The position numbers were made by a program, and so were the translations under genes. A DNA stretch of 64,000 bases from an uncultured Saccharophagus sp. (GTDB lineage Bacteria; Pseudomonadota; Gammaproteobacteria; Pseudomonadales; Cellvibrionaceae), in assembly GCA_937920545.1 (NCBI GenBank), contig CAKZUG010000002.1:62001-126000 (forward strand), read 5' to 3'. Shown piece by piece: positions 1 to 8,706 of the stretch (its first letter is position 1; each line of letters begins with the position of its first letter). The notes under the pieces were generated by a model. The model was not told the origin of the DNA and made no database searches. It saw only the letters and a program-made list of their open reading frames with translations.

Positions 1-5
1 TTTTT

Positions 6-431
6 ATGATGGTGCCAATGCAAGGTGATAATGAAAAAATAAAGCTGCCTTCCTCTACTCATATTCCCGCGCCCAGTCATACCTTAGTTGACTCTCCGGT
101 AGGCCATAATAAAACGACGCAAAAAGTCATTTTACGTAACCCTAACCCTATTGTTGTTTCGTCTTTTTCACATGAAAATATTCAGTTATCTTTTTTGGTT
201 CATGGCATCGATGTACAAAATGTGCATATCACGGCAAAAACGGATGACGAGATTACAGTAAACGTCCAGCAAGTTGATTACTTACCGATAAATAATGAAA
301 TTATCTATCCTTTTACATTAGAGACATCTGAAGCGGGTAAGTTTTATATTATGTTTCACTCACGTATAGATACGCTTGATGCCCGTGTTCAGTCGGCTCC
401 AGTAGGTGTGCTGGTTCAGGTGATCGAGTAA
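6..431 (+). CDS. hypothetical protein, possibly 5' partial
   Basis: I do not recognise this 141-residue protein. The reading frame is open to the left edge, so the first visible ATG may be internal and the gene may begin outside the window. The sequence is short of charged helices and, from about residue 40, reads as alternating polar and hydrophobic beta-strand-like segments (for example VILRNPNPIVVSS and QLSFLVHGIDVQNVHI). It resembles a small beta-sandwich domain rather than an enzyme. No signal peptide or membrane segment is visible in the part shown. It ends about 120 bases before uvrD and seems transcriptionally separate. Confidence 0.5.
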   Translation: MMVPMQGDNEKIKLPSSTHIPAPSHTLVDSPVGHNKTTQKVILRNPNPIVVSSFSHENIQLSFLVHGIDVQNVHITAKTDDEITVNVQQVDYLPINNEIIYPFTLETSEAGKFYIMFHSRIDTLDARVQSAPVGVLVQVIE

Positions 432-552
432 CGCATCCGCGCTTCAATCGACTTTTACCCTGTATACCTTAACTCAACACCCCTTCATTTTTAAACAGGT
501 TTTTTACTGTACGTTCCCCCTAAGCGCTGCACTCTTTGCTACAATGCGCCCC

Positions 553-2754
553 ATGGATGTATCTTACTTACTCGATGGCTTAAATGAGCCACAACGCGAC
601 GCTGTCTCCGCTCCCTGCGGCCATACACTGGTACTAGCAGGGGCGGGCAGCGGTAAAACGCGCGTGCTTGTTCACCGTATTGCTTGGCTTACTCAGGTAG
701 AGGCGTTATCGCCTAACCAAATCATGGCGGTGACCTTTACTAACAAAGCAGCCCGCGAAATGCGCTCGCGCCTCGACGATCTTCTGGGCGACCAACTCGG
801 CCCTGGTGGTGTGCGTGGCATGTGGGTGGGGACCTTCCACGGTATCTCACATCGCTTATTAAAAATGCATTGGCAAGAAGCCAAATTAGCGCAAAACTTT
901 CAAATACTCGATAGCGATGATCAGCTACGTGTGGTTAAGCGTGTATATCAAGAGCTTAGCCTCGACGATACCCGTTACCCTTTCAAACAAGCGCAATCGT
1001 TTATCAACAACCAAAAAGACGAAGGCATACGCCCACAGTATATTGACGAAGGCCACGACCCGTACCTTACCACCATGAAGCAAGTGTACATGTCGTATGA
1101 AGAAGCCTGTCAGCGCGGTGGTGTGATTGATTTTGCCGAAATTTTATTGCGCTGCCACGAGTTATGGCTCAACAACCCTGAATTACTCGCACATTATCAC
1201 AAGCGCTTTAAATGCTTATTAGTGGATGAGTTTCAGGATACCAATACCGTGCAATACGCGTGGCTACGTGTGTTGGCTGGATCGCATTCTGCCGTGATGG
1301 CGGTGGGCGACGACGATCAATCTATTTATGGTTGGCGTGGCGCCAAAATCGAAAATATTCAACGTTTCGAAACCGACTTTATAGGCACACAAACGATTCG
1401 TTTAGAGCAAAATTACCGCTCGACCTCGACTATTTTGGATGCGGCAAACGCCGTGATCAAAAATAACTCGCAGCGTTTAGGTAAACAACTCTGGACGGCT
1501 GGCTCGAAAGGCGACCCCATTGATTTATACGCCGCCTTTAACGAGCAAGACGAAGCCCGTTATATTGTTGAGCGGGTGAATCAATGGGTGAAAGACGGCA
1601 ACAGTAAAAACGATATTGCGATTTTGTATCGCTCGAATGCCCAATCGCGTGTATTAGAAGAAGCCTTTATCCGCGAGGCGGTGCCTTATCGTATTTATGG
1701 CGGTCAGCGATTTTACGAGCGCCTAGAAATTAAAAATGCATTGTCCTATGCACGCCTAACGGTGAACCGACAAGATGACGCGGCTTTTGAGCGCGTCGTG
1801 AATACGCCCACACGCGGTATTGGCTCTAAAACCATAGAAAGTATCCGCCTAATGGCGCGTGAGCAAGGGTGCAGTTTGCACGAAGCTGCCGTAGGCGCGC
1901 TCAAAAATGGTGTTTTTACTGCCCGTGCTGGTAATGCCTTGAAAGGTTTTATTGATTTAATTACGCGCCTAGAAAATGCCATTGCGCCGCTTAAATTAGA
2001 TGAGCAGCTCGACGCTATTATTGATGAAAGCGAGCTAAAAGCGTTTCATGCAAAAGAAAAAGGCGAGCGCGGGCAAGCTCGTATAGAGAACTTAAACGAG
2101 CTGGTGGTAGCCGCCCGTGCCTTTGATGCCGAAGACAGCACGATCACACCGCTGGTTGAGTTTTTGGCTGGCGCGTCATTGGATGCCGGTGATCAGCAAG
2201 CCGACGAATACGAAGACGCTGTCCAAATGATGACGCTTCATAGCGCCAAGGGTTTGGAGTTTAAGTTGGTGTTTTTGGCTGGGGTAGAGGAGAATCTCTT
2301 TCCGCATAAAATGTCGCAAGAAGATAGCAGCCGTCTAGAAGAAGAGCGCCGCTTAGCGTATGTGGGTATTACTCGCGCGATGAAAAAGTTAGTACTTACT
2401 TTTGCAGAAAGCCGCAGAATGTATGGCAACGAGACGTTTAACTCTGTATCGCGGTTTATCCGAGAGATTCCGCAAGAGCTGATTAGCGAGGTGCGTATTA
2501 ATAGTACCGTGTCGCGCCCTGCCAGCTTTTCGGCAAAAGCCAATAGTGGTTATGCTAACGATGCCTTCCAAAGTGGCGCCACCGAGACAGAAGGTTTACG
2601 CTTAGGCCAAATGGTCGATCATAAACTGTTTGGTGAAGGCGTGATTTTACAGTTTGAAGGCCAAGGCCCCAGTGCCCGCGTGCAGGTCAATTTTGGTGCC
2701 GAAGGGACAAAATGGTTGGTGGTGCAGTACGCTAAGCTCACGCCATTAGGTTAG
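553..2754 (+). CDS. uvrD: DNA helicase II UvrD
   Basis: ATP-dependent 3'-5' superfamily 1A helicase for nucleotide excision and mismatch repair. The protein begins MDVSYLLDGLNEPQRDAV, closely matching E. coli UvrD, so I start at the ATG at 553 and not the in-frame ATG at 544. Visible helicase motifs include Walker A AGAGSGKT (residues 29-36), VTFTNKAAREM (Ia), LLVDEFQDT (II), GDDDQSIYGWRGA (III), LEQNYRST (IV), TLHSAKGLEF (V) and RRLAYVGITRA (VI). A C-terminal Tudor-like segment (LGQMVDHKLFGEGVI) is also present. At 733 residues the length is normal for UvrD. It is a single-gene unit. Confidence 0.96.
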   Translation: MDVSYLLDGLNEPQRDAVSAPCGHTLVLAGAGSGKTRVLVHRIAWLTQVEALSPNQIMAVTFTNKAAREMRSRLDDLLGDQLGPGGVRGMWVGTFHGISHRLLKMHWQEAKLAQNFQILDSDDQLRVVKRVYQELSLDDTRYPFKQAQSFINNQKDEGIRPQYIDEGHDPYLTTMKQVYMSYEEACQRGGVIDFAEILLRCHELWLNNPELLAHYHKRFKCLLVDEFQDTNTVQYAWLRVLAGSHSAVMAVGDDDQSIYGWRGAKIENIQRFETDFIGTQTIRLEQNYRSTSTILDAANAVIKNNSQRLGKQLWTAGSKGDPIDLYAAFNEQDEARYIVERVNQWVKDGNSKNDIAILYRSNAQSRVLEEAFIREAVPYRIYGGQRFYERLEIKNALSYARLTVNRQDDAAFERVVNTPTRGIGSKTIESIRLMAREQGCSLHEAAVGALKNGVFTARAGNALKGFIDLITRLENAIAPLKLDEQLDAIIDESELKAFHAKEKGERGQARIENLNELVVAARAFDAEDSTITPLVEFLAGASLDAGDQQADEYEDAVQMMTLHSAKGLEFKLVFLAGVEENLFPHKMSQEDSSRLEEERRLAYVGITRAMKKLVLTFAESRRMYGNETFNSVSRFIREIPQELISEVRINSTVSRPASFSAKANSGYANDAFQSGATETEGLRLGQMVDHKLFGEGVILQFEGQGPSARVQVNFGAEGTKWLVVQYAKLTPLG

Positions 2755-2877
2755 CTGGGATCAACAACTAACAATCAGTCTCCGCTATCAGCCAACAACA
2801 ATGTTATTGCGTGGTCGAGCTATTTTAGTGGCGACTTGGTTATTGGTTAATTGGTGATAATTTTATACCAGTATAAA

Positions 2878-2896
2878 GCCTGCCCGAATAGCAGGC
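2878..2896 (+). terminator. hairpin downstream of uvrD
   Basis: A GCCTGC / GCAGGC stem with a 7-base loop lies about 120 bases after the uvrD stop. There is no T run after it, so it is only a weak candidate for a transcript end. Confidence 0.3.
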
Positions 2897-3034
2897 CATG
2901 CATGACGGCTTGATGACGTAACCGCTTAATTCATCAAGCGATGTTAATGTACATTTCATTTATATTATTCTAGTAAAAACACCATAAACAGTACTTACAG
3001 TGTATGTAAGCACTTACTGACAAAGATAATTATC

Positions 3035-4192
3035 ATGTATTCTCACTCTCACAATCAGCCTAGATATCGTCCTACATGGCTACCTATAGCGTTAATCCTT
3101 AGCCTTGCCCTTAGTTTATTGTTATTTACTGTCTTGGTGTTTAAACAGGGTAAATCCGCCCCGCCTGTATCAGAGCAGCAGGTTAACACCACAAGTCAAC
3201 AACTGTACAAGTGGAAGCTCGTCACGTCATGGCCTAAAAACTTTCCGGGATTGGGTACCGCGCCCGAGACATTTGCGCGCCTTGTGAAAGAGATGAGTAA
3301 CGGTCGCTTAGATATTACTGTTTATGGCGCGAATGAGCGCGTCCCTGCGCTAGGTGTGTTTGGTGCTGTATCGTCGGGCAGTGTCGAGATGGGCCACAGT
3401 GGTGCCTACTATTGGCGCGGTAAGATTCCCGCTGCCGTGTTTTTTTCAACGGTGCCCTTTGGTATGAATGCCCAAGAACAAAACGGTTGGTTGCATTATG
3501 GCGGCGGCCTTGAATTATGGCGTGAGCTTTATGCGCCGTTTGATTTAATCCCGTTTGCGGCAGGTAACTCGGGTGTGCAAATGGGCGGTTGGTTTAATAA
3601 AGAAATCAACAACGTAGAAGATTTAAACGGGTTAAAAATGCGTATCCCTGGTTTAGGTGGCGAGGTACTAACGCGTGCTGGCGGCGCAGCAGTCACCATT
3701 GCGGGTGGCGAGCTGTACACTGCGTTGCAGTCCGGTGTCATAGACGCAACCGAATGGGTGGGGCCATACAATGATTTAGCTTTTGGTTTTCATCAGATTG
3801 CACAATATTACTATTACCCCGGTTGGCATGAGCCGGGTACAACGTTAGAGCTTACGGTTAATAAGCAGGCTTATGAATCACTGCCACTTGATTTACAAAA
3901 AATAATAGAAGTGGCTGCCCGAGCGATTAATCAAGATATGCTAGATGAATATACATCGCGAAACAATGGCGCCTTGGCAGAGCTGGTTGAGCAGCATGAT
4001 GTAGACCTGCGCGCCTACCCAAAAGAGGTGCTGTCGCATTTAGAGCTTATTGCGCACGATATGTATCAAGATTTATCTACACAAGACGCGAGTTTTGCTA
4101 AGGTTTATAGATCATATAGCGCATATCTAGATGCTGCGCGTAAATACCATGACATCAGCGAGGCAGCGTATTATCGCCAGCGTAAAGAGTAG
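3035..4192 (+). CDS. TRAP transporter substrate-binding protein (DctP family, TakP-like)
   Basis: Periplasmic solute receptor of a tripartite ATP-independent transporter. Residues 14-36 form a hydrophobic segment without a clear signal peptidase site, so it may be membrane-anchored. The mature part starts near KWKLVTSWPKNFPG. The family signature GLKMRIPGLGGEVLTRAGG carries the conserved ligand arginine, and TALQSGVIDATEWVGPYND resembles alpha-keto-acid-binding TakP-type receptors. The likely ligand class is a keto or carboxylic acid (inference). The matching membrane subunits are probably the convergent pair at 5313-7224, with two thioesterase genes between. Confidence 0.85.
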   Translation: MYSHSHNQPRYRPTWLPIALILSLALSLLLFTVLVFKQGKSAPPVSEQQVNTTSQQLYKWKLVTSWPKNFPGLGTAPETFARLVKEMSNGRLDITVYGANERVPALGVFGAVSSGSVEMGHSGAYYWRGKIPAAVFFSTVPFGMNAQEQNGWLHYGGGLELWRELYAPFDLIPFAAGNSGVQMGGWFNKEINNVEDLNGLKMRIPGLGGEVLTRAGGAAVTIAGGELYTALQSGVIDATEWVGPYNDLAFGFHQIAQYYYYPGWHEPGTTLELTVNKQAYESLPLDLQKIIEVAARAINQDMLDEYTSRNNGALAELVEQHDVDLRAYPKEVLSHLELIAHDMYQDLSTQDASFAKVYRSYSAYLDAARKYHDISEAAYYRQRKE

Positions 4193-4252
4193 AGCTTGTG
4201 CACGTATTCGATCTTTTGAAACATGATATTGAACTCAATATACAGGATGTAT

Positions 4253-4807
4253 ATGAATTTATATTTTAGGTTAATACGTTTGCTTATCGCATACGTTTTT
4301 TCAGGTAAACAAAACAGCCAAATAACAGACAAGTTAACGCTTACTTCGCGTGTATGGCTTAACGATATTGATTTTAATGGCCATATGAATAATGGCCGCT
4401 ATCTTACCATTATGGATTTAGGACGATTGCAGTTAGTGACTCAGTTGGGTTTAGTAAAGCGTATTTTTAAGCAGCATTTACACCCTGTTGCAGCGGGCGT
4501 GAGTATTGTGTATTTAAAATCACTCAAACCTTTTGAGCGCTTTACGCTAACAACTCAGGTGATTTATTGGGATGCTGATTGGTTTTATGTGAAGCAAGAT
4601 TTCTATACTAGTCAAAATGCATTAAGTTCAAGCGCATTAGTCAGGGTCGCGTTTGTACAAGCGTCAAAGCGCATAGACCCCTTTAGCTTTTTGAAAAGCG
4701 GGTCAGGCCAGTTGCTTAATACACCGCAGCCAAAATTACCCGATTATTTGCATGCTTTTTTAGCGGGCGAGAAAATATGGATTGATTACATCAAAAGACA
4801 ATCTTAA
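4253..4807 (+). CDS. 4HBT-fold thioesterase family protein
   Basis: Hotdog-fold protein of the acyl-CoA/acyl-ACP thioesterase superfamily, as shown by VWLNDIDFNGHMNNGRYLTIMDLGR, the conserved D-x-N-G-H-M-N-N-x-R-Y motif of this clan. A hydrophobic N-terminus (MNLYFRLIRLLIAYVF) suggests membrane association, as in THEM6-like relatives. I place the start at 4253, where an AGGA lies about 6 bases upstream. ATGs at 4223 and 4247 are alternatives. It converges on the yciA-like gene, with a 13-base gap. Its natural acyl substrate cannot be read from the sequence. Confidence 0.8.
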   Translation: MNLYFRLIRLLIAYVFSGKQNSQITDKLTLTSRVWLNDIDFNGHMNNGRYLTIMDLGRLQLVTQLGLVKRIFKQHLHPVAAGVSIVYLKSLKPFERFTLTTQVIYWDADWFYVKQDFYTSQNALSSSALVRVAFVQASKRIDPFSFLKSGSGQLLNTPQPKLPDYLHAFLAGEKIWIDYIKRQS

Positions 4808-4820
4808 ATTACGCAGGCTT

Positions 4821-5210
4821 TTATTTTATTGGACGTGTGCGGCCATTATCGTCAATAGAAACATACACAAATTCGCCTTCGGTTACTTTTTGCTGCTCGG
4901 TAAATTTGTAATGTTTTACCCATACTTCTATTAGGGTTTTAATAGACGAGCGGCCTGTTTCGAGAATCTCACAATAGCAGCTTACGGTTGCACCAACAGG
5001 TACAGGGCGTAAAAAAACCATGCTGCCAACGGCAACCGTGGTGACTCGCCCGCATGCGATTTCACGTGCAGCAATAGCGCCTGCCAAATCCATTTGTGTC
5101 ATAAGCCAACCACCAAATACATCACCATTTGAGTTGGTATCACGCGGCATGGCTAATGTTTGTAAAACGAGTTCGCCATTTGGCGTGGGCTCTTCTTCAA
5201 TACTGGGCAT
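4821..5210 (-). CDS. yciA: acyl-CoA thioesterase YciA
   Basis: Cytoplasmic hotdog acyl-CoA hydrolase, 129 residues. It aligns along its whole length with E. coli YciA: LVLQTLAMPRDTNSNGDVFGGWLMTQMDLAGAIAA holds the catalytic aspartate in N-G-D-x-F-G-G, followed by FLRPVPVGATVSCYCEI and IEVWVKHYK. It probably hydrolyses a broad range of acyl-CoA and helps balance CoA pools. It lies tail to tail with the unrelated 4HBT thioesterase, and downstream of the dctQM pair on the same strand with a gap of about 100 bases. Confidence 0.93.
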   Translation of the reverse strand: MPSIEEEPTPNGELVLQTLAMPRDTNSNGDVFGGWLMTQMDLAGAIAAREIACGRVTTVAVGSMVFLRPVPVGATVSCYCEILETGRSSIKTLIEVWVKHYKFTEQQKVTEGEFVYVSIDDNGRTRPIK

Positions 5211-5312
5211 TGCACTTACTCCAACTATTCTAGTGTGTCTCTGTTTTAGAGCGTCTCTTATTTAGAGGATCTCTTGTTAGGTGTAACTGATCTTTACATA
5301 AACATAGCGTAT

Positions 5313-6689
5313 TTAAAAGCGTGATGGTAACCATGTCACTGCCGACGGCCAAATAGCCAAGCCAGCCATCAATAATACCTGTAATACAATAAACACGCTT
5401 ACGCCTTTGTAAATAGCACTTGTCGGGACTTCTGGCGGTGCGACGCGGCGTAAATAAAACAACGCGAATCCAAATGGCGGTGTTAAAAAAGAGGTTTGTA
5501 GGTTGAGGGCAATCATTATGCCTAACCAAATGGGGTCGACACCTAATAGCAGTAAAGCGGGTGCCACAATAGGTACGACAACAAATGTAATTTCGATAAA
5601 ATCTAAAATAAAGCCCAGTAAAAAAATAGCGACCATTACCACTAAAATGGCCATTGACGTACCACCGGGGAGCGTCTCAAAAAAACCAATAATGAGTGTA
5701 TCGCCACCCAGTAATTTAAATACCAATGAAAACAAAGCCGAGCCAAGCAATATCGCAAAGATCATACTGGTAATACCAGCTGTATTTTTGCAAGTCTCAA
5801 ACAGCATAGTGAAAGATATTTTCTGTTTTATGGCTGCTAATATAAGTGCAGCAAAAGCACCCACAGCGGATGCCTCTGTTGGCGTGGCAATACCGGCAAT
5901 AATTGAGCCCAATACCATGACCATTAATAGCAGTGGCGGTGCAATGCTAAAAATCAGTGAGAATGTGGTGGGCGTGTGCTGAGTATGTTCGTTGGTTTTA
6001 TTATAGCGTGGCGCAAGCTCAGGTTTAAATATACCAATGGCCAGTAAATACAGGCAATACATTATGACCAAAATGAGGCCAGGAATAATTGCCCCCACAA
6101 ATAAATCGCCCACCGATACTGGCGCAGCATTAAAAATACCCAGTTTAAGTTGCGATTGCTGGTACGCGCTTGAAAGCACATCACCAAGCAGTACCAGGGC
6201 TATTGAGGGTGGAATGATTTGACCAAGTGTACCCGTGGCACAAATGGTGCCGCACGCCAGTGCAGGTTGGTATTTTTGTTTAAGCATGGCAGGAAGCGAC
6301 ATCAGCCCCATCGTTACGACCGTCGCCCCCACAATACCCGTGCTAGCCGCCATAAGCGCACCCACTAATACAACAGAAATCCCCATGCCAGCAGGTAAGC
6401 GAGCGCACACATACGATAAATTCGATAAAAGGTTTTCAGCAATTTTTGTGCGCTCTAGTGTTACGCCCATAAAAATAAACAGTGGAATCGCAATGAGTGC
6501 GGTATTGGTCATAATGCCGTATACGTTTTCAACATACGATAAAAGGTTACCCAGCTGAAATAACCCTAATAAAATACCGACGCCAGCAAATAACAATGAA
6601 ACCCCGGCCAGTGTAAACGCGACAGGGTAGCCCAACATAAGGCACGCACAAATACACACAAACATAAAAATAGGAAGAAGCTCAAGCAT
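5313..6689 (-). CDS. TRAP transporter large permease subunit (DctM family)
   Basis: Polytopic inner-membrane subunit that carries the sodium-coupled transport pathway. The 458 residues are almost wholly hydrophobic, with about a dozen predicted membrane segments and DctM features such as GYPVAFTLAGVSLLF at the N-terminus, ALIAIPLFIFMGVTLERT, GIVGATVVTMGLMSLPAMLKQ and GQIIPPSIALVLLGD. The start codon lies one base past the stop of dctQ, so the pair is translationally coupled. The C-terminal LQTSFLTPPFGFALFYLR is also typical of the family. Confidence 0.9.
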   Translation of the reverse strand: MLELLPIFMFVCICACLMLGYPVAFTLAGVSLLFAGVGILLGLFQLGNLLSYVENVYGIMTNTALIAIPLFIFMGVTLERTKIAENLLSNLSYVCARLPAGMGISVVLVGALMAASTGIVGATVVTMGLMSLPAMLKQKYQPALACGTICATGTLGQIIPPSIALVLLGDVLSSAYQQSQLKLGIFNAAPVSVGDLFVGAIIPGLILVIMYCLYLLAIGIFKPELAPRYNKTNEHTQHTPTTFSLIFSIAPPLLLMVMVLGSIIAGIATPTEASAVGAFAALILAAIKQKISFTMLFETCKNTAGITSMIFAILLGSALFSLVFKLLGGDTLIIGFFETLPGGTSMAILVVMVAIFLLGFILDFIEITFVVVPIVAPALLLLGVDPIWLGIMIALNLQTSFLTPPFGFALFYLRRVAPPEVPTSAIYKGVSVFIVLQVLLMAGLAIWPSAVTWLPSRF

Positions 6690-6690
6690 G

Positions 6691-7224
6691 TTAGCGTGTC
6701 TCGTTGCTAGGAAGGTAGTAGATAATCAGTGTACTTTTGATGCACTCACTTAAAGCTTGTAGCGCTAACAGAACACCCGTCACCGGAATAAGCGTTTTAA
6801 GTAAATACACAAACGGTAAGCCGCCTGTGTCATTAGAGGTTTCTAATATCTGCCAGCTACGTGCGGCAAACTGCCAACTAATAAACGTTAAAAATAGAGC
6901 GAAGGGTAATAATAGAAGCAAGGCGCCAAGTGCATCAACCCATGCTTTTGTGAGTGGGCTAAAGCGCTGGTAAAAAATATCAACACGCACATGCTGCCCT
7001 TCAATAATCCCTGCACCAAAACACAGCATAAATAACGCCGCGTGTGCATAGGTAATGGCTTCTTGTAACGCTAGCGAGTTGGCTCCCAGTAATAATCGAA
7101 TAAGCACAACCGCTACCGTGAGAGCAATCAGTAATAAGCAAAGCAGTGCGCTAGCTCGGCCGAGTAAGGTATTAAAGGCATCGATTTTTAAGGTTATTAT
7201 TTTTGATGTAGTTGAGAGAAGCAT
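6691..7224 (-). CDS. TRAP transporter small permease subunit (DctQ family)
   Basis: Four-helix inner-membrane subunit that partners the DctM protein encoded one base downstream. Segments ALLCLLLIALTVAVVLIRLL, EAITYAHAALFMLCFGAGI, LLLLPFALFLTFISWQFA and LIPVTGVLLALQAL form the helices, and GQHVRVDIFYQRFSP is the family motif in the loop. I prefer the ATG at 7224. A GTG nine bases further upstream (7233) is possible. No promoter is obvious in the 100 bases before it. Confidence 0.85.
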   Translation of the reverse strand: MLLSTTSKIITLKIDAFNTLLGRASALLCLLLIALTVAVVLIRLLLGANSLALQEAITYAHAALFMLCFGAGIIEGQHVRVDIFYQRFSPLTKAWVDALGALLLLLPFALFLTFISWQFAARSWQILETSNDTGGLPFVYLLKTLIPVTGVLLALQALSECIKSTLIIYYLPSNETR

Positions 7225-7335
7225 AATGATCACGCATTAGGTAAAGCGTGATAGTAGCAAAAGCAGGGTGGATCTTAAATCGGTAATTGAGTGCAGTAAA
7301 GGCGATGACGGTGGGAACCGCTGCAAAGCAGTGTT

Positions 7336-7608
7336 TTAAGTAAACTCTTTACTATCAATATAGCGCAGCCCAATACCATCAAGTTCTACCCGTACAATTT
7401 CCATATCGACAATGGGGGCGTCAGGAATATCCATCACTTGCCCAATAATCACCTCGCCAATAGGTGGCATAGCTTCAGGTTCAATGAGTAAAAATAACCC
7501 GCCATCGGATATATCTTTGGTTTTAATGTGTTTTTCACCAATAGAGCTGTGCTTAATTAAAATATTAATTGTGGCCGGAATACGGCTATGTTTACGCCTG
7601 TTGGTCAT
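7336..7608 (-). CDS. PilZ domain protein
   Basis: A 90-residue single-domain PilZ protein, predicted to bind cyclic di-GMP. The N-terminal arginine motif is RRKHSR (residues 4-9). The second motif, DISDGG, with the D-x-S-x-x-G pattern, lies near residues 37-42 and is followed by the beta-barrel strands. It is cytoplasmic with no other domain, so it would act as an adaptor. The neighbours give no clear hint of its target. Confidence 0.85.
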   Translation of the reverse strand: MTNRRKHSRIPATINILIKHSSIGEKHIKTKDISDGGLFLLIEPEAMPPIGEVIIGQVMDIPDAPIVDMEIVRVELDGIGLRYIDSKEFT

Positions 7609-7695
7609 AATAATTACCTAATTTTTATATTATTTTAGGCGACATAAGGAATTTATCAAATATATCTACTGTTAGTCTTTTTTTGAAGCAATCAA

Positions 7696-8563
7696 GTGCG
7701 GGTTCACATTCACTGTTATTATATCGCTGAATTTTTCATCTGTTTTTTTAATCACCTCAAAGCTCTTCAAAGGCAAAATTACAACTATCTTAAAGGATTA
7801 AATTTAGGGCTATTTACTTTCATCACAGCGTCATTAATTGGTTGTGGCGGTGGCGGCTCATCATCAGAACCCGTGAGTTCTGCTCCCTCTTTACCCCCGC
7901 TATCGGTTGAAGCGCCTTGAGAACCGAGGTTTAGCTGGTAGTGTTACCTCAGGGTTTTTTGCTGTATCTCACTTTTATCAACAAAGTATCGTTAATTCTG
8001 ATGCATCAGCAATGTTATTTAACGATTGTGCTGACACTTTAAATGGCATAAGGCAGTCAAACCAATCTCAAACAGAGTGCCCTGACACTAAAACAGTGGA
8101 AGTATTTCAAACGGGTAATAAAATTGCCTATGAGTATTTTTGTCGAGATAATAAACGCGCGCGAACAGTGTTAATCGAACGCGTATCAGATATTCCTAAT
8201 GTGGGTTTTGGTCAAGGCGAATTAGCAATTGAAGGCAGCCCCTCTTTTCAATCAAGCGAAGCTTGTGCTTTCACTAATATTTTGGCTAATGCTAAAGCTG
8301 TAGGCGACAATAACGATGAAGCGCAACTTGGTTTTATTCAATTGGTTTTGCCGACAAATGATTTTATGGCTATTTTAAATTTAAGTGCAGCGACTACAGG
8401 TTCGGTTCCAGACTCGGTTAATATTGGTGATGCTGCTGTGGACGCAGAGTTTTTCGCGATTGGTTTTGACGGGGCTGATGCGACTAGCGGTAATATATCG
8501 ATAACTGCATTGAGTGCGCGGCGATTAGAGTTGCCTTTTTATTGCCAGCGTTATTTATTTTAA
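7696..8563 (+). pseudogene. lipoprotein gene disrupted by frameshifts
   Basis: Two overlapping frames appear to be one gene. The first (GTG at 7696 to TGA at 7918-7920) ends in a lipoprotein signal, LFTFITASLIGCGGGGSSSEP, where Cys is the lipid site. The second frame is open from about 7877 to 8563 and continues a plausible secreted beta-rich protein with Cys residues. Its only start, TTG at 7907, has no ribosome site. A one-base shift at the C5 run (7894-7898) would join them. Near 8497-8505 a second shift would turn ATSGNISI into ...IDN..., a more normal ending. Either a decayed gene or sequencing error is possible. Confidence 0.45.
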
Positions 8564-8629
8564 AGGCCTTGGTACTTAAATAGAGGCACCGTAAATTTAA
8601 ACCTCTTGTTTTAGTGTAATGTATACTGC

Positions 8630-8663
8630 ATGTCATAAAACTGTCACATAACACCCCTACACT
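8630..8663 (+). promoter_or_regulatory. Pho box and -10 of pstS
   Basis: The sequence ATGTCAT-AAAA-CTGTCAC (8630-8647) matches the PhoB consensus of two CTGTCAT-like heptamers spaced by four A/T bases. A -10-like TACACT follows at 8658-8663, ten bases after the second heptamer, as in classical PhoB-activated promoters where the box replaces the -35. It lies about 60 bases upstream of the pstS start. Confidence 0.9.
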
Positions 8664-8706
8664 CTCCAACATTACTTAAGATCACCTTTCACTAACGGAG
8701 TGAATT

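Noticed and set aside
505-525. Possible LexA (SOS) box before uvrD
   Set aside because: Only a half-site (ACTGTACG) is seen. The second half CAG is missing at the required spacing.
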